From Hermetia illucens (Eukaryota > Arthropoda > Insecta > Diptera > Stratiomyidae), in NCBI RefSeq assembly GCF_905115235.1, contig NC_051852.1, forward strand, positions 149,530,027 through 149,594,026: 64,000 nucleotides of DNA. The letters are read 5' to 3'. Positions within the stretch are counted from its first letter, which is position 1, and every line of letters starts with the position of its first letter. The notes beneath the pieces are model-generated. The model had not been told where the DNA came from and did not search any database. It was given only the letters and a program-made list of their open reading frames with translations. Shown one piece after another: positions 56,550-64,000 of the stretch. The position numbers and the translations under genes were made by a program.

Positions 56550-59126
56550 TGGTGGCAACTGTCAATCGAATTAACAACATTCGAAATAAATTTCGAATGT
56601 TGTTAACCTCGGTGCGCCACATCACTCCGCCCCCAGATGAAACCTCGGGGTTTCAGCGACTGAACTCGGAACTGCGGTCCCCCATCATTCGGCGAAGCGA
56701 ACGCGACGTTGACTTGGGGGAAATGGGCTTCAGCCTGGATAAGGAGACAGCCTTTTTATGTCCCCCGATTTCGAGCTGGAAGAAATGCTCTCCCCGCTCG
56801 AGAACACGCTATGGGCCTTCATATGGAGACTGCAGCGGCTTCCGGACAGCATCCGTCCTGACCAGGACGTGCGTGCATGTGTCCAGCTGCTTGGGAGCGC
56901 AGGCAGGTGCGGATGAATGTCGGGTGGGAGGTGTGGCTTTAATGCGGCGAAGGTTGTCTTTCAGCGGGCGCAGCAATCCCGAATCTGTGAGACCCGATCT
57001 CTTGTCGAAGAACGGATCACTTGGGAGCCTTGGGTTCTCCCCCGTATACCAGCTCCGCGGGGCTGACAGCAAATTTCTCACGGCGGGTTGTTCGTAGGCC
57101 GAGTAGGACGAGAGGCAAGACTTGAGTCCAGGGCGGAACGTCACGTGCCATAATGGCGGCTTTCAGCGTCCGGTGCCAGCGTTCTAGCATCCCATTGGAT
57201 TGCGGGTGGTATGCCGTAGTCCGCTGGGGTTTGAAACCCAGGAGTTTGCCTAACTCCGTGAAATTCATTCCCTGGTCAGTGATAACCACTGCAGGAACGC
57301 CAAAGCGAGGTATCCACTCTCGACAGAGGGCTTCGGCAGAAGATTGCGAGGTAATGTCCTTCAGAGGTATTGCCTCAGGTCACTGCGTAAACCTGTCGAT
57401 GATTGTAAGGCAATACTTGAAATGGTGCGAGTCTCGCAAAGGGCCTACTATCTCGAGGTGTATGGTGTGGAACCGCTTGGTACTGCGGGGGAATGAGCCC
57501 ACTTCTTTCCACCAGGCATGGAGGTGACTTTACACTTCTGGCATGCGATGCACTCTCTTGCCCAGGAGTTGACATCCTTATTCATGGAGGGCCAGAAGTA
57601 TTTTTTGGTAACTAGCCGATTTGTTGTCCTGATGCCTGGATGCGCTAAGTCGTGAACCACGTGGAACACTTCCGAAAAGTGGCCGGAATGTATGGCCGGG
57701 GTCCCTTTTCCGAGTCTTCGCAGCAGAGAGAGAGGTTCGAGCCGAAGATGGGCAACTCCCGAAATTTGTATTTAGGGTTGAATAGGGCCTGAAGTACTGC
57801 GTGATCCTCCTGCGCCTTGGCGATAGGCGAGAAGTCGAGTGAGGCGTGGATATTAACCTCGGAGACACGTGACATAGCGTTAGCAACTACGTTGTCCTTG
57901 CCGGACACGTGTTGTATGTCGGACGTGAACTGGCTTATAAAGCTTAAGTGTCGAAGCTGACGAGGGGACGCTTTATCGGGCTTTTGTTTCAAAGCATACC
58001 TGAGAGGCTTATGGTCCGTGAGCACTGTGAACCGTCTGCCTTCTAGGGAGAAGCGGAAGTATTTAATGCTCAAGTACACGGCGAGCAGTTCTCGATCGTA
58101 GGTGCTGTAGTTCCGTCGAGCGGGGTTCAACTGCTTAGAGAAGAAGCCCAACGGCTGCCAGACCTACTGCGATGTCAGAGGTATCAAAAAACATGGCTAG
58201 GGGTGCATCTTGTCAAGGAAATTCCAAGAGTGTAGCATCAACTAGTTGTTGTCGGAATTTATCAAATGCGCGGCAGCCTCTTTAGACCACACAATCTCTT
58301 GTGTGTCCTTTGTTTTGGGGTCAGACAAGTACGCGTTCAAAACGGACTGGTGTTGGGCGGCCTTGGGCAGGAAACGACGATAGAAGTTTAGCATGCCCAA
58401 GAACCTCCGCAAATCCTTCACAGATTTCGGATGCGGAAAGTTTGTAATTGCTTGCACCTTCTCAGGGTCGGGTTGTATTCCGTCAGGGGAAATGAAGTTG
58501 CCGAGGGATCTCACCTGTGTTTGGAGAAACTTGCATTTATCAACGTTTAGGACTAAACCGGCCTCAAGGAGACGTTGAAAAATGCACTCGAGATGGGCTA
58601 AGTGCTCACTCAGACTCTGAGGAAGAAGCGACAAAAACATCATCCAAATACACGAAAAAGAAGTCGAGGTTTCGCAGGACCGAGTGAATGAACCGCAATG
58701 CACAATCCGAAAGTCATCTGTGTGAACTCCAAGAGTCCAAAGGGTGTGTATATTGCCGTTTTTGGAATGTCTGCTGGAGCTACAGGGATTTGGTTAAATC
58801 CAAGGCTGAAAATATGCGGCAGTTTGATGCGTAAATTCGTGGATGAGTGGAATAGGATATCGGTCTGGAACAGTCTGCGCTTTTAGCCTTCTGTAATCTC
58901 CATGGGGGCTCCATTCGCCGTTTGGCTTAGGGAACATATGGAGTGAGGAAGACCAACACCTGTCCGAAGGTCTGCAAATACCCTGTTGCATAAGTTGTTC
59001 AAACTCTTTCCGTGCAATAGCCAGCTTCTGGGATGGTAGGGCACGCACCTTCGAGAAGATAGGGGAACCAGTGGTGTTAATGCATTTTACAAGAAACTCC
59101 TCAAATTTCTCAAACCTGGCCCACAA
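56550..59126 (-). mobile_element. Ty3/gypsy LTR retrotransposon, pol fossil
   Basis: Broken copy of a Ty3/gypsy element on the minus strand. Visible parts, 5' to 3', are reverse transcriptase (from about 59.1 kb), RNase H (about 57.9-58.15 kb), integrase zinc-binding region (about 57.5-57.7 kb) and integrase core (about 57.0-57.3 kb), then a pol C-terminal region to about 56.6 kb. The order RT-RNase H-integrase separates it from copia-type elements. Gag and the 5' LTR are not seen. A 3' LTR may begin near 56.6 kb but I could not define it. There are several breaks, so it is a relic of moderate age. It is flanked by Jockey-type LINE pieces on both sides. Confidence 0.85.
56571..56606. repeat. 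36-bp perfect palindrome
   Basis: Two 17-bp arms, TTAACAACATTCGAAAT and its exact complement, are separated by AA. The position is just beyond the pol end of the gypsy fossil, so it may mark that element's terminal region or a separate hairpin. Confidence 0.8.
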
Positions 59127-59468
59127 GTTTTCTCAATAATTAATCGATTGTCTGAGAGAAAAAAAATTTCCCTTAACATCAACTACCCGATAAAAATAGG
59201 TAACCTCCAGTTTCACTCCCCTGAGGAAAAAATATCCGCTTGCGTGGATTACTTCAGCCACTTATTCGGAGCCAAATGGCCAGCGGACCCCATCTGGAAC
59301 TCGATGGTCGCCACTACTATTAATGATAAAAGGTTAAGCTTCGAAGGGTCTTACCTTTGCCCCTTTTCCCCCAGCTGCTTGGCTGATATAATCAGAATAG
59401 GCCTGTTCACCTCCTTCTTTACCTCCCTCGAAGAAGTCGAACTTGCACTCACCCTGTCCAACGATAAA
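59127..59468 (+). mobile_element. Jockey-type LINE scrap
   Basis: Same family as 13.6-15.2 and 35.1-37.4 kb: IKIGNLQFHSPEEKISACVD, then FGAKWPADPIWNSMVATTIN and RLSFEGSYLCPFSPSC. Only the linker just before RT is present. The Helitron-like stub interrupts it at 59469. Confidence 0.8.
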
Positions 59469-59542
59469 ACAAGTCGGGAAACCGGAAGCTTGACGCTTCA
59501 GTTATAAAAGGTTTTGTGTTTCCCTATGTGAGGAGCATAAGT
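59469..59542 (+). repeat. Helitron-like family R, isolated 5' stub
   Basis: ACAAGTCGGGAAACCGGAAG, then CTTGACGCTTCAGTTATAAA, then AGGTTTTGTGTTTCCC. Best-preserved example of the family's 5' end. It sits exactly where the Jockey-type frame stops, and the next element is RTE-A. Confidence 0.65.
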
Positions 59543-59544
59543 TA

Positions 59545-60412
59545 GTTCTCCATTGGCTTATAGCATTGACCCGAGATATTGAAATCGCTCAGTTCTGGGC
59601 AGGATACCACCATTGCCAGAACTCAGCGATTTAAATATCTGGAGGGGCAGATTACTGCCATTGAAAGAACTGAGCGATTTAAATATCTCGAGTCAATGCT
59701 ACCAGCCAATGGAGAACTGCGTAATGAAATGTTTCAAGCATTAACGCCACCTGGATGAAGTGACATTCCGCAACTGGTGTTCTTTGTGATCGACGTAGCA
59801 GCGCACGTCCCAAATCTAAAATTTACTGCAATGTCGTCCGTCTGTCGCTCTCTATAGTTTGAGTGCTGTTCTGTTGTTCAATGTCCTTTGAACGGCATCT
59901 TGCGGTAATGGGGACGAAGATGTTGCATTGCACTGGTGGCGTGACACGTTTTGATCACGTCTGAAATGAGAATATCCGCGATCGATATGGATTTGCACCG
60001 ATCGTGGAAAAACTGCAAGAACGGCATCTTGCGGTAATGGGGACGAAGATGTTGCATTGCACTGGTGGCGTGACACGTTTTGATCACGTCTGAAATGAGA
60101 ATATCCGCGATCGATATGGGTTTGCACCGATCGTGGAAAAACTGCAAGAGAGGCATTTTCGATGGTGTGGGCACGTAATTCACGCTTAAGAGAATTCAAC
60201 AACCAGTATTGGTCAGAACATCGAAGTCAATGGTAAGCAACCAAAAAGCCGGCCAAAACAATGGTCGCATGATACACTGGATGGGGATTTGAAGGTCTCG
60301 CGATTACATCCGGATCAGGCATTTGATAAAATAAAATGACGAAACCGATCACGACGAGCCGACCCCGCTGGTGAACTGAAGGCTGAAGAAAAAGAAGAAG
60401 ATGTGAGGAGCG
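59545..60412 (+). mobile_element. RTE-A LINE 3' part with foldback and tandem duplication
   Basis: Begins with a short reversed segment (59549-59602) that pairs with 59665-59722. It then continues forward through ERFKYLESMLPANGEL and the C-terminus, where 59891-60019 and 60020-60148 are a near-perfect 129-bp tandem duplication encoding NIRDRYGFAPIVEKLQ. The 3' end near 60330-60400 has GAAACCGATCACGACGAGCC and GACCCCGCTGGTGAACTGAA, the same terminus as at 22412-22480 in reverse. The RT core is missing. Confidence 0.8.
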
Positions 60413-61743
60413 GTGAGCCTGACAGTTCCGTGTCACATAGTTAAAAATTCTATTGGCATCTATTTTTTAGAAAGTAATTTAAATAAATCATTTGATGGAA
60501 AGCCCTGTATTGAAATAGTCCACCTCATACGCTTCACACTCTGAGTTTAATATTATTAGCAAATGCTAACAATTTAACCAACATCAAATATAAAAAAGGG
60601 CTAGGGAGAATTAGATTCTTCTTGAATGGAATTTTAATATTTTACTCGAATTTCAATTATTCTCGTTAATTATGACGTCAGCATCTTATTTGTATGGCTT
60701 AGGATGCTGTTAATTAGCACGAAATTGATAAGTTTGAACTGCTATAACTTTCCCAATAATAGTTGGATTTTCATGAAACTTGGCATGTGTATGCATGAGG
60801 CTGTCCTCTATGTCGGTGCAATTTAGTACACTTAGGAGTAACTTAAGGGGAGTTTTTTAGTCAATTTCTAAAAGTTGATAATATACTATTAGTAAATTTT
60901 TTGAGCAGATACCGGAATAGGACATCTCTCGAAGATTAGATTTCACGTAAGTGTTTTACACAAAATCTTAAAAAGTGCTGCAGATAAGTAGATTCTTCAT
61001 AAATGCGACTTTAATATTTCACGCGAATGACAATTATTCCGGGTAATTATGACGTCAGCATCTGATTTGCATGGCTTTGGAAGCGGTAAATTCGCGCGAA
61101 ATTGCTAAGTTTGAACTGCTATAACTTTGGCGTTAATCGCCAGATTTCAACGAAATTTTGCATTTATATACGAAATATTGTCCTCTATGCTGGTACAAAA
61201 TTCGGAAGTCTTAGGATGAATTTAAGGGGGGCTTTTCAGTAAAATTCTAAAAAGTAGTAATATACTATTAGTAAGTTTATTTGAGCAGATATCGGAATGG
61301 GACATGTTTTGAGGCCTAGATTTCATCTAGGCGCACCACTCCGATTTTTTCCGGATTTTTAGGTTGGGCAGTTTCCGAAAATGAGTCCTGTCTCACTTCA
61401 AGTGCGTACATTTTGACTCATTACTTACGCACTTTGCAATTTATGCCAAAACTAATATCAGTTTCGGAAAGTACAAATCGAGGCCTTTCATTTGATACCC
61501 TACACAACTATATCCGGTGAAAAAAAATTTTGAATCCCCCTTTGCATGTATGGGGAACCCCCCTTTAAACTCCACCTAAACTTATGTCACTCACTGTATG
61601 CGTGGGATTTCATAGTTCCCATCTGTCCACCAAATTTCGTTTGGATCGGTTTAGCCGTTTTGGAGAAAAATGTGTGTGACAGGCAGACAGACAGACATTG
61701 AATCGATTTTAATAAGGTTTTGTTTACACAAAACCTTAAAAAT
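60413..61743 (+). repeat. Helitron-like family R, longest copy with 3' hairpin
   Basis: Non-coding. Two diverged direct repeats of about 380 bp (about 60.67-60.96 and 61.05-61.33 kb) share TGACGTCAGCATCT, then 'AAGTTTGAACTGCTATAACTTT'-like sequence, then TAATATACTATTAGTAA and 'GAGCAGATA-CGGAAT-GGACAT'. Then follow blocks shared with 48.8-49.2 kb, a GACA run at 61680-61696, and a hairpin at 61714-61737 (10-bp arms AAGGTTTTGT / ACAAAACCTT, loop TTAC) before AAAA. A 3' hairpin, microsatellite and 5'/3' sub-terminal inverted motif (AAGGTTTTGTG at the 5' end) recall Helentron-associated INE-1-type elements. Confidence 0.6.
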
Positions 61744-62137
61744 GAAGATGCTCCATCTTAGGATAGCACCTAACGATGAAGCTGGGACTAAGTGCGATTG
61801 GACTTAGCACCAGTGGTCGATAATATCCCTTATAACATATTTACATTTAGAAATCAAGATAAGATAGAACAAAAAAAATCCAGAATCTTAAAAATTAGAT
61901 AAAAGCTGTTATCTCAAGTGAAATCTGCACTGATTTTCAGGAAGGTCTGAGTAAAGGTCGATGTCTACTACACTCTTCAACTGAAATCAAGGTGTAATGC
62001 TATAATTATAGTATTACTTTCAGGGAACGTTCATGATGTTGACTTGAGTCTAACAAAGTGTTAATATTATAGTCAAACTATAAACAAGGTTTGCTTTTTG
62101 TTTCAGTATTTTTACCTACACTTCGATTTAAATTAAG
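61744..62137. other. Unassigned spacer
   Basis: AT-rich, with nothing recognised. Confidence 0.35.
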
Positions 62138-62540
62138 GGGGTCATCCCGTGTGTCGGATCCGCAGAATCGATTTTTTATGGTTTAAATTGTATCTAGATA
62201 TAGTGTAGAATATATGGATAAAATGATTTTTTGATATTCGGAGTCGTTCGGAAATTATAATGTTAAACACGTGAAAAGTCACATGCCAGATTTATGTCGA
62301 TCGCCGTAATAAAGCTCGTATTTATCGGTCCGAATGACGTTCGAATGACTTCGCTAAAAGGACAAGAATTGAGGCTAAGGCTGTACATGTGTTTCTTCAA
62401 GAAACCTAAGCTTTATGGATTAGGTATAGCAGATTAATGATCAGTTAAGGATTTATGGCTAAAAATCGCATTCTACTTTTTAAATCCGTTTTTCTCGAAA
62501 CTGCATGTTGATAATCGGCTGCTACCGGCTGGGATTCGGA
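62138..62540 (+). repeat. Unclassified repeat family S, second copy
   Basis: Starts AGGGGGTCATCCCGTGTG as at 33388. Its later part (62405-62525) matches 34020-34135 in reverse. No coding frame and no matching right-hand terminus are seen. It could be a non-autonomous DNA transposon. Confidence 0.55.
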
Positions 62541-63070
62541 CTCGAATGAAAATTACATAGTATTCGAGGTAGTAAATTTGTTGATCAGTCCGGTTATCGA
62601 AATAATTCACATAGTTACTTCCGATGAAGTATCATTCAACAGTGACAGTGGTCAATTAGTTAAATGTTTGCTTCTAGTGCGATATGTAGGGATGTGCCAA
62701 TTCTAACTATACAAATGTATCAAAAACTTTAATGATCTTTTGACATGCTTCTGTCTATTTTTATATAAGGCCATATATGCCACTTTTATGAACCACACGT
62801 TTTACAAGCATAACAAGTACTGCATAATAGTGACTTCTAAGCCTAGGTTTTGCCCCATGACCCGATTATTTATCGAGACTGTCGTCATTGCTTCCATTCT
62901 AACATGAATACTTTAGATATTATCTATACATTTTCAGCCTGTTTTATCTTTTTCAAACATGCTTTTAGTCTTGACGTCATAATATTGTATCGAAACTATG
63001 TCAATTATACAGTTACTGAGTGGAATATTCGTCCAGTGAATCACAGTGCCATTAAATGACGCCAAATGGA
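62541..63070. other. Unassigned spacer
   Basis: AT-rich. A 69-codon frame at 62850-63059 is hydrophobic in part but has no recognised domain. Confidence 0.35.
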
Positions 63071-63074
63071 TTTG

Positions 63075-64000
63075 TAGAGGTATTTTTAGCAAGATCATTT
63101 TCGAGACCATTCAACATCAACAACGGTCTAAGACAAGGAGATGCCTAATCATGCGTCCTCTTTAATCTGGCCCCGGAGAAAGTGATTAACAATGCAGATG
63201 TTAATCCGAGAGGCACCATCCTGTTAAAGTTCACCCAACTACTGACCTAAGCTGACGATATTGATATTATGGGAAGAATAACCCGAGATGTACAGTCTAC
63301 TTTCATCCAGATCGAGCAGACGGCGTGAGAACTTGGGTTGCACATTAATAAAGGCAAGACGAAGTACATGGTTGCAACGTTAGCGCGAAAACCAAAGAAC
63401 GAACAACATCGAATCGCACTGATCAAACGAAAACAGTAAAGATAGGAGACTACAACTTTGAGACAATTTAAAATTTCTGTCTAGGGACGAAAGTCACCAC
63501 CGATAACAGATATAACGATGAAATCCACGCACGGTTGGTGGTTCCCAGCTTACAAAAACTATTTCGTTCGAAACGTCTCACCCTAGGGTCAAAGCTCTTA
63601 CTGTACAAGACTATGATCTTTCCAGTCCTTATGTATTCCTTGGAAATCTGGGTTCTTAGCAAGACGAATTGCGAACTCTTGGTCACGTTCGAGCGAAGAA
63701 TCCTCTGAAGAATTTTTGGCCCCCTGCATGACGATGGACGATTCCGTAGCCTACATGACGACGAAATCTATGAGCGATACCACGATCGTCTAGTTTTGGA
63801 TAAAATCCGGCTCAACATGTTGCGGTTGGCGGGTCACCTAATCCATATGGATGAGGATAATCTAGCCCGGAAAGTCTATAAGGGCAATATCTATGGTAGA
63901 AAAAGAAGACAAGGCAGACCTTGCCTGAGATGGAACGATGACATAGGTCAGGACGCCAAACAGCTTTTAGGGATATCGGCGCAAAACCAGGGTGTTTGGA
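63075..64000 (+). mobile_element. RTE-B LINE 3' part, running off the window
   Basis: From about 63100 the copy parallels 53130 onward: 'RPFNINNGLRQGD' region, then NKGKTKYMVATLARKPKNEQ near 63345-63405, then MIFPVLMYSLEIWVLSKTN (63613-63670), then GKVYKGNIYGRKRR-like coding near 63870-63910. It continues to the window end before its terminus. Dead, as frames shift and a stop replaces a tyrosine before ADD near 63250. Confidence 0.8.

Noticed and set aside
56549-57097. 182-codon plus-strand frame
   Set aside because: It lies antisense to the gypsy pol fossil and has no recognisable domain.
1-64000. CRISPR arrays, bacterial operons, rRNA genes
   Set aside because: No regularly spaced repeats, no Shine-Dalgarno-led gene strings and no rRNA-like blocks. 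Introns and element types are eukaryotic.

Overview
This is a eukaryotic window, almost certainly from an insect and most likely a fly (Diptera). It holds three host genes with GT-AG introns, AATAAA signals and insect-type promoter elements: e(y)2/ENY2 at 21.75-22.24 kb, RpL27 at 29.2-30.2 kb, and Set2 on the minus strand at 38.33-55.18 kb. The rest is a dense mosaic of decayed transposable elements nested in one another. I saw no tRNA or rRNA gene, CRISPR array or bacterial operon.

Layout. 0.5-3.7 kb: LINE fragments, an RTE-type copy (family A) followed by a LINE RT with RNase H. 3.7-7.5 kb: nothing coding. 7.5-10.6 kb: two decayed copies of a DUF4780-like LINE ORF1, split by a Penelope-tail foldback and a Helitron-like repeat. 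10.6-19.8 kb: Jockey-type LINE, an APE-type LINE with nested RTE-B 3' ends, and tRNA-derived SINE remains. 19.8-20.8 kb: an unassigned stretch open in several frames. 21.6-22.35 kb: e(y)2. 22.4-27 kb: antisense RTE-A, RNase H LINE tail, antisense R2/R4-like LINE. 27.1-28.3 kb: a decayed THAP/P-element-type transposase gene. 29.2-30.2 kb: RpL27. 30.4-37.4 kb: RTE-B end, mariner, Penelope-like element carrying a SINE, a Tc1-type MITE and a Jockey LINE. 38.3-55.2 kb: Set2. 56-64 kb: Jockey ORF1 scrap, Ty3/gypsy fossil, RTE-A with local duplications, Helitron-like repeat, RTE-B.

Set2 is the main gene. I assembled eight exons whose phases all agree, giving 2,927 codons plus stop: an N-terminal exon 7.6 kb upstream, a 7.1-kb exon with AWS-SET-post-SET, then a WW domain and a C-terminal SRI domain. 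Intron 1 is filled with transposon remains. The three host proteins all serve gene expression (SAGA/TREX-2 subunit, ribosomal protein, H3K36 methyltransferase), but nothing in the sequence shows that they are co-regulated.

The most useful new observations concern the repeats. A tRNA-derived SINE shares its 3' end with the local RTE-B LINE. A Helitron-like family has a 3' hairpin and isolated 5' stubs. There is an intron-bearing P-type transposase relic. Several precise inverted or tandem duplications also occur.
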